This document shows positions 17,981-26,155 of a stretch of 53,729 nt of DNA, in pieces. The stretch's first letter is position 1; each line of letters starts with the position of its first letter. Source of the DNA: Helicobacteraceae bacterium (GTDB lineage: Bacteria > Campylobacterota > Campylobacteria > Campylobacterales > Sulfurimonadaceae); NCBI GenBank assembly GCA_027063225.1, contig JAMOSG010000022.1:1-53729 (forward strand). Direction: 5' to 3'. The notes under the pieces were generated by a model. The model was not told the origin of the DNA, made no database searches, and saw nothing but the letters and a program-made list of their open reading frames with translations. The position numbers and the translations under genes are program-made.

Positions 17981-19069
17981 ATGAATACACAAAATATACT
18001 TGAAGATTATATTGAAAATATTATTCAAATAATGACACCTTATGGAAGTGGAAGTGGCTTTATTATAGATGACTTGATTGTAACAAACTCCCATGTTGTA
18101 AGTGGTTTAAAAGAGGTTGTTATTAGCTCTAAAAAAGAGAAAAGAACAATTGCAAATGTTATTTACGATGATCCTGATTACGATTTAGCCTTTATTGAGT
18201 ATAACTTTGAAAAGCCAAAAAAACAACTTAAACTTGCTACAGAACCTGTTGAAGATGGAGATACAACTATTGCAATTGGACACCCTTATGGTTTAAACTA
18301 TACAGCAACAGAGGGGATAGTTTCAAGAGCGTTAAGATTGCAAGGGGATTTAGAGTACATACAAATAGATGCTGCAATAAATCCAGGAAACAGTGGAGGA
18401 CCTCTTTTAAATACAGATGGAGAAGTTATAGGGGTCAATACCTTTATTATCCAAAACTCAAACAATTTAGGATTTGCACTACCATATTTTTATGTACAAG
18501 AATCTCTTACAAATTTTAAAGCTCTTGGCAAAAAAAATATTATTAAATGTCCATCTTGTAAAAACTATATTCCTGAAGAGAATATTCAAAACGATTATTG
18601 TCCAGAGTGTGGAATAAAACTAGAGGTTGCAAAACTTCGACGCAAAGGATATAAACCAACAGGTGCTACAAAACTTGTAGAAGATATTTTAGACAAACTA
18701 AATATCAATGTAACTCTTGCACGTCGTTCTCAAGCATCATGGTTGGTAGATTATGGTTCTGCACGTATCAATATTAATTACTACGAAAATGGGATTATTA
18801 TAGGGGATGCAAAATTATGTGCTATTCCTCAAAATAGAATTGATGAGGTGTATAACTTTCTACTTCAAGAAAATCAAAAATTCTCCTATTTACAATTTTC
18901 TATTAATGAAAATAGTATTTACCTTTCATATTTAATTGTAGATTCCTCTTTAACTATGGAAAAAGGGAAAATTGCATTTGATAGACTTTTTAACTACGCA
19001 GATAAATTTGATGATATTTTAATAAATAAATTTGGTGCAGTAAAACAAAAAAGGGATGAAGAGGATTAG
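17981..19069 (+). CDS. Cytosolic-looking trypsin-like serine protease with zinc ribbon and YbjN-like domain
   Basis: S1C (Deg/HtrA)-type protease domain at residues about 15-180 with a full triad: His38 in TNSHVV, Asp68 in DYDLAF and Ser138 in NPGNSGGP. The usual signal peptide is absent and there is no PDZ domain, both unlike periplasmic DegP. Instead a zinc ribbon follows (CPSC at 190-193, CPEC at 207-210), then a YbjN-like domain (about 225-350) resembling the N-terminus of the gene upstream. The tail is charged (KQKRDEED). With no export signal it should act in the cytoplasm. The ATG follows the upstream gene by 9 bases, implying coupling. The protease call is firm; substrate and role are unknown. 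Confidence 0.85.
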   Translation: MNTQNILEDYIENIIQIMTPYGSGSGFIIDDLIVTNSHVVSGLKEVVISSKKEKRTIANVIYDDPDYDLAFIEYNFEKPKKQLKLATEPVEDGDTTIAIGHPYGLNYTATEGIVSRALRLQGDLEYIQIDAAINPGNSGGPLLNTDGEVIGVNTFIIQNSNNLGFALPYFYVQESLTNFKALGKKNIIKCPSCKNYIPEENIQNDYCPECGIKLEVAKLRRKGYKPTGATKLVEDILDKLNINVTLARRSQASWLVDYGSARININYYENGIIIGDAKLCAIPQNRIDEVYNFLLQENQKFSYLQFSINENSIYLSYLIVDSSLTMEKGKIAFDRLFNYADKFDDILINKFGAVKQKRDEED

Positions 19070-19087
19070 GGAGAACAATTCTCCCTA

Positions 19088-19115
19088 AAAAAAGGGTGAT
19101 TAAAAATCACCTTTT
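19088..19115. terminator. Bidirectional terminator between protease and DUF302 genes
   Basis: Stem GGTGATT/AATCACC, extended by a G-T pair and A-T pairs, with an AAA loop. A run of A precedes it and a run of T follows it, so it can act in both directions. A second hairpin, AGGGAGAA-CAA-TTCTCCCT, is directly before it. The loop holds the stop codon of the minus-strand gene. Confidence 0.7.
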
Positions 19116-19687
19116 GCAGCTTTAGCTGGGATTTCTGTCATTGCAATTTGAACCTCTGTTGCTAGTTTTAACATCTCTGGTGGTAATGGATACCCTCCAT
19201 GAATTGCTAATGTTAGGTCCATAGTAATTAAATATCTATCACCATTTCCATATTCTACAAGCATAATTCTACATGGCATAAATCCACCAAAATATCTTGA
19301 GTGATTAAGGAATTTTTTTGCAATATAAAGTGAACATAAAGAGAAAAATCTTGCACGTTTTACCTCATTTGGTTTTGCATTTTCCTCTGTAAACATTTTA
19401 ACATCACCAGTTACACGCATATTGTACTCTTCTGCAAGTGCATTGATAGACTCTGCTACATCTTCATCTGCAACATCTGGATCTACTTTGTACTCATTCA
19501 TCATAGCTTTAGCTGGATCTCCATTTTCTACTACTTCAGAAAATAGATCATCATAAGCTTTCATAGCACCATCATCAAGTTTGTGTTGACCAGTCATAGC
19601 TGTCCAACCCATATGAACTGTTGAACATCCAGAGATGAAAAACGTTAAACCAAGTGCAACTAAAGCACGCGTTAAAAATTTTGTCAT
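19100..19687 (-). CDS. DUF302-family lipoprotein
   Basis: A 195-residue lipoprotein with a signal peptide ending in lipobox ISGC (Cys near residue 21), so it is anchored in the cell envelope. The C-terminal part fits DUF302: FMPCRIMLVEYGNGDRYLIT, the dipeptide PC preceding the strand, and a closing helix (PEMLKLATEVQIAMTEIPAKA). A middle Asp/Glu-rich segment (VDPDVADEDVAES) has no known role. The function of DUF302 is not established; in sulfur oxidisers such genes often stand near sox or sulfur-related loci, as here before soxC. It has its own promoter and ribosome-binding site (AAAGGAAG). Confidence 0.8.
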   Translation of the reverse strand: MTKFLTRALVALGLTFFISGCSTVHMGWTAMTGQHKLDDGAMKAYDDLFSEVVENGDPAKAMMNEYKVDPDVADEDVAESINALAEEYNMRVTGDVKMFTEENAKPNEVKRARFFSLCSLYIAKKFLNHSRYFGGFMPCRIMLVEYGNGDRYLITMDLTLAIHGGYPLPPEMLKLATEVQIAMTEIPAKAAKGDF

Positions 19688-20067
19688 AAGACTTCCTTTA
19701 AAATAAGTTTTTTTTATGGTTGGACTATTGTACTACATAAAAAATTAATTCAAATTAAAAGATAAAGTAAAGATTTTAATTTTAAACAAAATGTTCCAAA
19801 AAGCTCTTTATATTAGGAATACATAGAGTATTAAAAATAACTAAAATTATAATTTATTCTTATTTTATATAATTATAGAAAAGAACAATCGCTTATTATA
19901 AGACAATAAAATAATTATTATAATAAAATAAATATAAAATAAGAAAAATCTATTTTACTAATAAATTTAACTATAACTTTTTTTTATTTTTGTGTTGATA
20001 AGTAACACATTTGTATCTTTTAGAGTTTTTTCACTTACAATGGGAATTTTTCCCCTTTTGTGTGTGT
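19688..20067. other. Very AT-rich region upstream of soxC
   Basis: About 380 bases without a gene. The sequence is extremely rich in A and T, with several short imperfect inverted repeats (for example around TTATTATAA and ATTATTATAATAA near 19893-19930). It holds the leftward promoter of the DUF302 gene at its left end and the soxC promoter at its right end. The length and composition suggest binding of nucleoid or regulatory proteins, but no operator can be named. Confidence 0.5.
19727..19732 (-). promoter_or_regulatory. Possible -10 box for the DUF302 lipoprotein gene
   Basis: On the minus strand the hexamer is TACAAT, 39 bases before the ATG. The region is AT-rich and lacks a -35, so this is a tentative call. 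Confidence 0.35.
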
Positions 20068-20073
20068 TATACT
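20068..20073 (+). promoter_or_regulatory. -10 box for the soxCDYZ operon
   Basis: TATACT in the context TGTTATACTGCC, preceded by T-rich blocks (TTTTTTC, ATTTTTCCCCTTTTG) typical of Campylobacterota vegetative promoters. It is 34 bases before the soxC ATG. Confidence 0.5.
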
Positions 20074-20107
20074 GCCTAACGAAATTTATATCCAACAAGG
20101 AGATTAT

Positions 20108-21430
20108 ATGAGCAATAAAACATCTCAAGATGATAATATTGAGCTCTCGCAAAGAAGAAACTTCTTTAAAAGAACTGCTGCTCTTGGTGCAACTGCGCTT
20201 GCTGGTACAAGCCTTTTAGCATCACAAAAAGATGATCCAGCTATTATGCACCATGTACCATGGGGGCAAAAATGGGGTGATCCAGTTACAAAAAACCTTT
20301 ATGGTGTGCCATCGAAGTATGAGCATAATGTAACTAGAAGATACACTAAACTTTTAGCTTCTGGTAACTACCGTGCATCAATTGCTGTTACACCTATTCA
20401 TGAGCTTAAAGGTATTATTACACCAAATGGACTTTTCTTTTCACGTTCTCACGGTGGGATTGCTCATGTTGATCCTCAAGAGTACCGTTTAATGATTCAT
20501 GGTCTTGTTGAAAAACCTATCGTTTTAACACTTGATCAACTCAAACGCTACCCTAGTGTTACACGTGTACACTTTATTGAGTGTCCTGCAAATGGTGGAC
20601 AAGAGTGGAGAGCTCCACAATACAACTCTCTGCAATTCTCTAAAGGTTTTATGAGTTGTGCTGAGTGGACTGGTGTTTATATTAAGACAATCCTTAAAGA
20701 TTTAGGTTTAAAACCTGAAGCAAAATGGATGCTTAGTGAAGGTAGTGATAACTCTGAAATGGGTAGAACTATTCCAATTGATAAAGTCCTTGATGATGCT
20801 ATGATTGTTTGGGCACAAAATGGTGAAGCACTTCGTCCAGAACAAGGATACCCAGTTCGTTTACTTCTTCCAGGTTGGGAAGGTAACCTTTGTGTTAAAT
20901 GGTTAAAACGTTTAGAGTTTGCTAGTGAGCCATGGTTCTGTAAAGAGGAAACTTCTAAATATACAGCTCTTAAACCAAATGGTAAAGCGGTACAACACTT
21001 CTACGCAAATGAGGTAAACTCAACTGTAACTTCTCCATCACCAGAGATTCCATGGACTGATTTAGAAGATGGACAACTTGTAGAGATTGAAGGTCTTGCA
21101 TGGTCTGGTATGGGTACTATTACTGGTGTTGATCTATCATTTGATGGTGGTAAAACTTATGTAGAAGCAAAACTAAAAGGTTTAGTACTCCCTAAAGCTT
21201 GGACTAGATGGAGCTATATGCACCGTTATAAAAAAGGTGAAAGATTACTTCTTACTTCACGTGCACGTGATGATGCTGGTTATATTCAACCAACTGTTGA
21301 TGAAGAAACATCTGTAATGGGTGTAGAATCAGTTTACCACAGAAATGCAGTTGAAACATGGGAAGTTACACCAGAAGGTAAAGTGAACCACGTTCAAGTA
21401 AGAACACCAGGAGGAGTAAAAAATGCGTAG
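20108..21430 (+). CDS. soxC: Sulfur dehydrogenase SoxC (molybdopterin subunit)
   Basis: Sulfite-oxidase-family subunit of SoxCD, which oxidises the sulfane sulfur bound to SoxY in the periplasm. The start ATG 20108 follows AAGGAGA; it opens a twin-arginine signal peptide with SQRRNFFK (Arg16-Arg17) and a hydrophobic Ala-rich stretch. The 440-residue protein shows the molybdenum-ligand cysteine in HFIECPANGG (Cys159), the GYPVRLLLPGWEGN block and KWLKRLEF, then the C-terminal dimerisation domain. A longer frame from 20060 has no ribosome-binding site and would hide the Tat motif. It overlaps soxD by 8 bases. Confidence 0.96.
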   Translation: MSNKTSQDDNIELSQRRNFFKRTAALGATALAGTSLLASQKDDPAIMHHVPWGQKWGDPVTKNLYGVPSKYEHNVTRRYTKLLASGNYRASIAVTPIHELKGIITPNGLFFSRSHGGIAHVDPQEYRLMIHGLVEKPIVLTLDQLKRYPSVTRVHFIECPANGGQEWRAPQYNSLQFSKGFMSCAEWTGVYIKTILKDLGLKPEAKWMLSEGSDNSEMGRTIPIDKVLDDAMIVWAQNGEALRPEQGYPVRLLLPGWEGNLCVKWLKRLEFASEPWFCKEETSKYTALKPNGKAVQHFYANEVNSTVTSPSPEIPWTDLEDGQLVEIEGLAWSGMGTITGVDLSFDGGKTYVEAKLKGLVLPKAWTRWSYMHRYKKGERLLLTSRARDDAGYIQPTVDEETSVMGVESVYHRNAVETWEVTPEGKVNHVQVRTPGGVKNA

Positions 21431-22601
21431 ATTCAATAAAAAATCGGTTGCATTAGCTTCAGCACTTACAATTACAGCTATTATTGGTGCTGGTTGTATG
21501 GGTGAAGCACAACCAAAATCGCAGCAGTTTACTGCTGCAGCATCTTCAGAATTAAATAACCATCCAACAATTGATGGTGGAGTTTACCACCCAATTATGA
21601 ATGGTAAAACTGGTCCATACTATGTTAATGAAGATACACTCAAGGGTGATTTTAGAATTGGTCGCGAACCAACTAAAAATGAGATAGCAGCTTGGGATAA
21701 AGATGTTATGCCAGATGGAACAGGTCTTCCAGAGGGTGAAGGTAGTGTAGAAGATGGTGAAGAGATTTACGAAACTAAATGTGTAAGCTGTCATGGTGAC
21801 TTTGGTAGTGGTGGTGGAGGTTATCCAGCACTCTCTAAAGGAAATGCTTACGATTTACAAAAAACATTAACAAACCAACGAACTAACCCTGATGCAGATG
21901 GTCCAGTTCGTGTATTTGGTTCTTATTGGCCACAAGCTAGTACACTTTTTTGGTATATTCGCGATGCAATGCCACACACAAGAAGTAAAACTTTAACAAA
22001 TGATGAAGTTTATGCCCTTGTAGCGTATATCTTAAATATCAATGAAATGGAAATTGATGGAGAGGAAGTAGATGAAGAGTATGTATTAACTCGTGATAAA
22101 TTCCTTAAAATTAAAATGCCAAATGAAGATGGTTTTGAGCCAAAAATTCAGGGAGAGCATGCACTTGAAAATGTAAGAACATACTACAAAAACCCTAAAA
22201 ACTTTGGTGCTATTAAACTAAAAGATCCTAAAGAGCGTTGTATGACAAACTGTCAAAAACAAACAGCTAAAGTTGTGTATATCCAAAATGGTGGTATCTC
22301 AGATTTCCATCCACCACTCTCAAGTGCAAGAACACTTCCAGGTGAAAAGGCTATGCCAACAAATATTGCGCAAACTCGTTATGAAGAGAACTGTGCTGCT
22401 TGTCATAACTTAGATGCTGGAATGGGAGCTCCTGAAGTTGGAGATAAACAAGCATGGGCAAATACACTTGCAAAAGGGCTTGATAAAGTTTATGCAAATG
22501 GAATTAATGGTATAAATGTAATGCCACCAAAAGGTGGAACAACACTTTCAGATAAAGATTTTAAAGCTGTTGTTGATTATATGATTGAAAAAAGTAAATA
22601 A
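21423..22601 (+). CDS. soxD: SoxD, dihaem c-type cytochrome of sulfur dehydrogenase
   Basis: Electron-accepting partner of SoxC. The 392-residue protein has an N-terminal signal sequence ending IGAGC (Cys25), which may be a lipoprotein cleavage site though the lipobox is weak. Two haem sites are clear: CVSCH (120-124) and CAACH (324-328). Between them a CMTNC pair (273, 277) lacks the histidine and is probably structural. Methionine-containing segments (DAMPH, NVMPPKGG) could give axial ligands. It overlaps soxC by 8 bases and sits 20 bases before soxY, giving an intact soxCDYZ unit. Confidence 0.94.
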   Translation: MRRFNKKSVALASALTITAIIGAGCMGEAQPKSQQFTAAASSELNNHPTIDGGVYHPIMNGKTGPYYVNEDTLKGDFRIGREPTKNEIAAWDKDVMPDGTGLPEGEGSVEDGEEIYETKCVSCHGDFGSGGGGYPALSKGNAYDLQKTLTNQRTNPDADGPVRVFGSYWPQASTLFWYIRDAMPHTRSKTLTNDEVYALVAYILNINEMEIDGEEVDEEYVLTRDKFLKIKMPNEDGFEPKIQGEHALENVRTYYKNPKNFGAIKLKDPKERCMTNCQKQTAKVVYIQNGGISDFHPPLSSARTLPGEKAMPTNIAQTRYEENCAACHNLDAGMGAPEVGDKQAWANTLAKGLDKVYANGINGINVMPPKGGTTLSDKDFKAVVDYMIEKSK

Positions 22602-22621
22602 TTAAAACAAAGGAAACACAA

Positions 22622-23074
22622 ATGCAAAGAAGAAAATTTTTAGGTTTAACATTGGGTGCATTAGCACTAAGTGCAATCCCTGCACAACTAGCAGCAGAAG
22701 ATTTTAGAAAATCTAAGCCAAAAGTATGGAGTGCTCATACTGTTGATGATGCTATTAAAGCGATGTATGGTTCAAACAACTTAGTAATGGAGGGTGTAAA
22801 ACTAAAAGCACCAGATGTTGCAAGTAATGGTGGAGCGATCCCTGTTTCTTTTTCAACTACAAAAGATGTTAAAACTATCGCAGTATTTCAAGATGCAAAC
22901 CCTGAAGCTGCTGTACTTGTTGTTGATGTAAATCCATATAGTGTAAATAACTACTCTGTGAAAATCAAAATGGCTAAATCTGGGACAATTACAATTGTTG
23001 CAGAGGGTAAAGATGGTAAGCTTTATACAGCTAAGAAAACTTTAGATGTTGCACTTGGTGGTTGTGAAGGTTAA
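22622..23074 (+). CDS. soxY: Thiosulfate-carrier subunit SoxY
   Basis: Carries sulfur intermediates covalently on a C-terminal cysteine for the Sox enzymes. The 150-residue protein has a twin-arginine signal (MQRRKFLGLTLGALAL), which exports it with SoxZ. The swinging arm ends in LGGCEG, with Cys148 in the usual position; the common terminus is GGCGG, so the residue after the cysteine is Glu rather than Gly. A good AAAGGA precedes the ATG. It is followed 49 bases later by soxZ. Confidence 0.92.
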   Translation: MQRRKFLGLTLGALALSAIPAQLAAEDFRKSKPKVWSAHTVDDAIKAMYGSNNLVMEGVKLKAPDVASNGGAIPVSFSTTKDVKTIAVFQDANPEAAVLVVDVNPYSVNNYSVKIKMAKSGTITIVAEGKDGKLYTAKKTLDVALGGCEG

Positions 23075-23123
23075 TCCTTTAGAACAAAACAATATAAAAA
23101 ATAAACTATAAAGGTATATTACT

Positions 23124-23441
23124 ATGGGTACTATGAGAGTAAAAGCAAAATTAAAAAATGGTGTTGTTAATGTTAAAGCTATGGCAAAACATGCTATGAT
23201 GACATACAATATGGCAGAGAAAAAAACAGGAAGTAGAGATAATGCTAACTTTATCACTCACATTTCTGCATCTGTAAATGGAAAAACTGTACTAGATATG
23301 TCAACAAGTCAGTTCCTTTCTAAAAACCCTATCTTTAAATTTCAATTTAAAGGTGATGAATTTAAAAAAGGCGATAAGCTTGAAATGAAATGGGTAGATT
23401 TAAAAGGGAAAACTGGAAAAGGGAAAACTAAGATCAAATAA
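23124..23441 (+). CDS. soxZ: SoxZ, partner of SoxY
   Basis: Forms the SoxYZ heterodimer that carries sulfur between Sox enzymes. The 105-residue protein has no signal peptide and is presumably exported with SoxY by the Tat system. It shows the family pattern: GTMRVKAKLKNGVVNVKA, then THISASVNGKTV, an immunoglobulin-like fold, and KFQFKGDEFKKGDKL with a closing K-rich tail. It is the fourth gene of the operon. Confidence 0.93.
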   Translation: MGTMRVKAKLKNGVVNVKAMAKHAMMTYNMAEKKTGSRDNANFITHISASVNGKTVLDMSTSQFLSKNPIFKFQFKGDEFKKGDKLEMKWVDLKGKTGKGKTKIK

Positions 23442-23465
23442 TTTTTGATTTTAGTTGCTAAAAAG

Positions 23466-23957
23466 ATGCAAAGATTTTTTTTCATTGTACTATTTTCGAT
23501 CTTTTTAAGCACCTCTTTATTAAAAGCAAGAGTTATCAACATAGATGCTCTTGCTTTTAATGCTGCTACAAACAATAAACATTTAATACTTTTTTTGCAT
23601 AAAACGAATTGTGGGTATTGTGAAAATATGAAAGCATTTACATTAGAAGATAAAAAAATAAAACAAAAAATAAAACATAGTTTTTTCTATGAACATCTTA
23701 ATGTTTATACAAAAGATAGTGTTATTTGGCATTCAAAGCACTACAAAGCAAAAGAGTTTGCTATAAAAACAGGATATGACTTTTACCCAACTACCCTCTT
23801 TTTTGATAAAAATGGCAATATTATTTTTGCAGAAGTTGGATATAGAGATAATAAAGCAATGCCAAATGAAAAACGGTTTCTTTATATCTTAGATTTTATA
23901 GATTCAAAAAGTTATAAAACTATAGATTATGAAGAATACCTCTTTAGTAAGGAGTAA
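23466..23957 (+). CDS. Exported thioredoxin-like protein downstream of soxZ
   Basis: Thioredoxin-fold protein with an N-terminal signal peptide (MQRFFFIVLFSIFLSTSLL), so it acts in the periplasm. The redox motif is CGYC in NCGYCENMKAFT, and the cis-proline is in FYPTTLFFD. At 163 aa it resembles the SoxW/DsbD-like thioredoxins found beside sox genes; it may keep SoxYZ or SoxCD cysteines reduced, which is inferred from position. Start: ATG 23466 opens directly on the signal peptide; a TTG at 23445 would add seven polar residues and has no ribosome-binding site. A short gap joins it to soxZ. Confidence 0.8.
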   Translation: MQRFFFIVLFSIFLSTSLLKARVINIDALAFNAATNNKHLILFLHKTNCGYCENMKAFTLEDKKIKQKIKHSFFYEHLNVYTKDSVIWHSKHYKAKEFAIKTGYDFYPTTLFFDKNGNIIFAEVGYRDNKAMPNEKRFLYILDFIDSKSYKTIDYEEYLFSKE

Positions 23958-23960
23958 AAA

Positions 23961-24368
23961 ATGAATGTTACACTTTTAGCACTTTATATTGCAGATAAAC
24001 AAACTGGTAGAGAAGAAGTAAATACTATTTCTGTAGATGAAAATGGAATTATTGGTGATAAATTTTATGCAAAAGATAAAGACCGTTCTATTTTAGTAAC
24101 TTCACTTACTAGCTATGAATTAGCTATACAAAATGGTATAAATACCCCTTATGGTTCTTTAGGTGAAAATATTTTAGTAAAAGAAAATATATACCACCTT
24201 ACTATTGGAGAAAAATTTTTTATAAATAATGTAGAATTTGAAGTTACACAACCTTGTACTATTTGTAAATCTTTAGCAAAAGTGGATCCAAAACTTCCTA
24301 AACTTCTTAAATGTGATAGAGGTATTTTTGTGAAAGCAACTTCTAAAGGAAATTTAACTCTTTCATAA
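23961..24368 (+). CDS. MOSC-domain protein
   Basis: Small (135 aa) MOSC-domain protein, related to the C-terminal domain of eukaryotic Moco sulfurases and to YiiM; members bind molybdopterin cofactor or perform Moco-linked reactions. Visible features are the GIIGDKFYAKDKDRSILVTS region and SLGENILVKE, followed by the family cysteine in TQPCTICKSL. It has an excellent ribosome-binding site (AAGGAG) and is 3 bases after the thioredoxin-like gene, so it is the last gene of the sox operon. Since SoxC binds Moco, a role in cofactor handling is plausible but not shown. Confidence 0.82.
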   Translation: MNVTLLALYIADKQTGREEVNTISVDENGIIGDKFYAKDKDRSILVTSLTSYELAIQNGINTPYGSLGENILVKENIYHLTIGEKFFINNVEFEVTQPCTICKSLAKVDPKLPKLLKCDRGIFVKATSKGNLTLS

Positions 24369-24373
24369 AAACT

Positions 24374-24634
24374 TTATTTTTTACTTTTATAATTTTGTAA
24401 CATACTATCCCAAAGAATTTTCTTCTGCTTTTTTGTTAAATTTGGCTTTTGTTTTAAAGTTTCTCTATAACGATATGCTAAAAAACGATACATAAAAGGG
24501 TTTAAATGTGCTTTTATTACGACTTGACGTATAAATTTTTCATTTTCAAAAAAGCTAGAAGAAAAAGGTGGCATATGAAAAACATAAAAGCCATAAATAA
24601 AAAATAAAACAACATACACCACAGGTGTTACCAT
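24374..24634 (-). pseudogene. Probably 5'-truncated small membrane protein
   Basis: The frame from ATG 24634 encodes 86 residues: a hydrophobic start (VVYVVLFFIYGFYVFHM) and a basic tail (KQKPNLTKKQKKILW). The frame stays open upstream for another 27 codons of membrane-like sequence (FIYIIFTFTYLVLEK and on) with no ATG before a stop at 24716-24718. That stop is also the stop of the remnant reading frame next to it. The original gene therefore seems to have lost its 5' end. I do not recognise the family. It may still be translated from 24634 or from an unusual start. Confidence 0.55.
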
Positions 24635-24715
24635 AAAAGCTACTATTTTCTTTTTTATAATCTTTTCTAAAACTAGATAGGTAAAAGTAAAAATGATATA
24701 AATAAAGAGATAGCG

Positions 24716-24890
24716 TCAAAAATTTTCTGTAAATTCCTCATCAACTACACAATCGTGTTCCAAATCTTCCCACGAAACATATTTTCTATCCATCCATTTG
24801 GCATTGGTATCAATAGCCAGCGGTACCAAAAGTCTCAGTACTGAACCTGATCTGGCAACCCTATATCATACACATCCATAAAATATCTAT
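24716..24890 (-). pseudogene. Broken remnant of an unidentified gene
   Basis: A 49-codon frame ending at 24716-24718 reads as normal protein (for example LLVPLAIDTNAKWMDRKYV and SWEDLEHDC) but has no good start. A second frame just upstream gives MDVYDIGLPDQVQY, then a stop. Together they look like one gene broken by a frameshift or fusion of pieces. I do not recognise the family. It lies between an accessory ATPase gene and a 5'-truncated gene. Confidence 0.45.
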
Positions 24891-26084
24891 CTAATATAAA
24901 AACCCAAAAAGATACAGTGGTATTTTATTACCAAAACCACTCTCTATATCATCAGCTACTACGAAGCTATTTTCTATATCTTTTACTTGGTTAAAACTTT
25001 TATTTTTTCCACTTATTTCAAATATATAACTCTCATCTACTAAAAAATCACCAACTTTTGGATAAAGTAGTTTATGATTAAGTGAAAGCATATTGAAAAA
25101 AAACTCCTCTCTTATGGAGCCTATCTCATTATATTGACAATAGCAATAGTTTAAATTTGGGTTATTTAAGTAAAGCTTTGCAGGTTTAGAAAAAATATTA
25201 TCTCCTTTCCCTTTTGCTTCAAGGCGACTAAAAATATTTCCCAAACTAAGATAGTATATATACTGATACAATGTTTTTCTATTTATACCTATCTTTTGAG
25301 CAAGTGCTGTGAGGTTAAGCTCATAAGGTTTTGCACCACAAATATAAGCTGTAAGTTGTTTAAGCTTATAAATATTTGCTGGTTCTATATGAAAGATAAT
25401 AGGTAGGTCACTCTCTATAACAGTATTTATCGTTTCTTCTAGTTTTATAGAATAAGAGTTTTTTGATTCAAAGTAAAAAGGATAGTATCCAACTTGAAGA
25501 TACTCTTTAAAATGCTCCAGCGGTTTTATAGTTTTTGTAATCTCTTTAGCAATAGAAAGATGATTCGTTAGTATTTCATCTAAAGTAAAAACAGGAAATT
25601 TTTTAGAGAGTTTAAGTTCTAAAAATTCTCTAAAACTAAGCCCTTTAAGCCTATATATCATCGCTCTTCTACTAAGATCAGCTTTTTTATGCTCCAAAAC
25701 CAAAGCACTACTTCCACTAAAAATAACTCGAATATCTAAAAAATCATATATCTCTTTAAGTTCTATCTCAAAATCTTTATACTTATGTATCTCATCTATA
25801 ACTAAAATCTCTCCTCCAATGTTGGAAAAACTCTCCGCTATATCAAAAAGCTTCATATTACTTGCAATAATACTATCTACACTAAAGTAAAGTTTTTTCT
25901 CCTCTGCAATATTTAATGAGTTTAAATACTGAAGCAAAAAAGTGGTCTTACCAATACCTCTTGCCCCAATAAGCCCTATAAGCTTCTCATTAAAATCAAT
26001 TGTGTTAAAAAAGTATCTTCTATACTCTATAGTATCAATTTTTTTATAGATATATTGCTGTTTTCTAAAAAGAAGCTCAAGCAC
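24891..26084 (-). CDS. AAA_14/DUF4143-type ATPase
   Basis: A 397-residue ATP-binding protein of the kind found scattered in bacterial accessory regions. The N-terminal half is a P-loop ATPase: Walker A in GARGIGKTTF (about residues 40-49), Walker B in EILVIDEIHK (about 94-103), and a sensor-like VIFSGSSALVL. The C-terminal part (about 260-397) has a winged-helix-like stretch (INRKTLYQYIYYLSLGNIFS) and a DUF4143-like domain with nuclease-fold appearance ending FEISGKNKS. Function is not established for this family. It stands alone, with gene remnants downstream, and interrupts an otherwise housekeeping region. Confidence 0.85.
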   Translation of the reverse strand: MLELLFRKQQYIYKKIDTIEYRRYFFNTIDFNEKLIGLIGARGIGKTTFLLQYLNSLNIAEEKKLYFSVDSIIASNMKLFDIAESFSNIGGEILVIDEIHKYKDFEIELKEIYDFLDIRVIFSGSSALVLEHKKADLSRRAMIYRLKGLSFREFLELKLSKKFPVFTLDEILTNHLSIAKEITKTIKPLEHFKEYLQVGYYPFYFESKNSYSIKLEETINTVIESDLPIIFHIEPANIYKLKQLTAYICGAKPYELNLTALAQKIGINRKTLYQYIYYLSLGNIFSRLEAKGKGDNIFSKPAKLYLNNPNLNYCYCQYNEIGSIREEFFFNMLSLNHKLLYPKVGDFLVDESYIFEISGKNKSFNQVKDIENSFVVADDIESGFGNKIPLYLFGFLY

Positions 26085-26155
26085 ACTTTGTCCTTTTGTA
26101 TAGTGTAAACAACAAAATTATAACTATTTGTTTCTTAAAACAAACATCTTTAACT

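Noticed and set aside
19784..19800. Second sigma-54-like element (TTGGAACATTTT on the minus strand)
   Set aside because: The front half matches, but the -12 GC is missing at the needed distance (TT instead), and the element lies before no suitable gene.
20060..20107. Longer soxC start at 20060
   Set aside because: It overlaps the -10 box and has no ribosome-binding site; the ATG at 20108 has AAGGAGA and opens directly on the twin-arginine signal.
19967..20152. 61-residue minus-strand frame across the soxC promoter
   Set aside because: It overlaps the soxC start and promoter, lacks a ribosome-binding site, and reads like translated AT-rich spacer.
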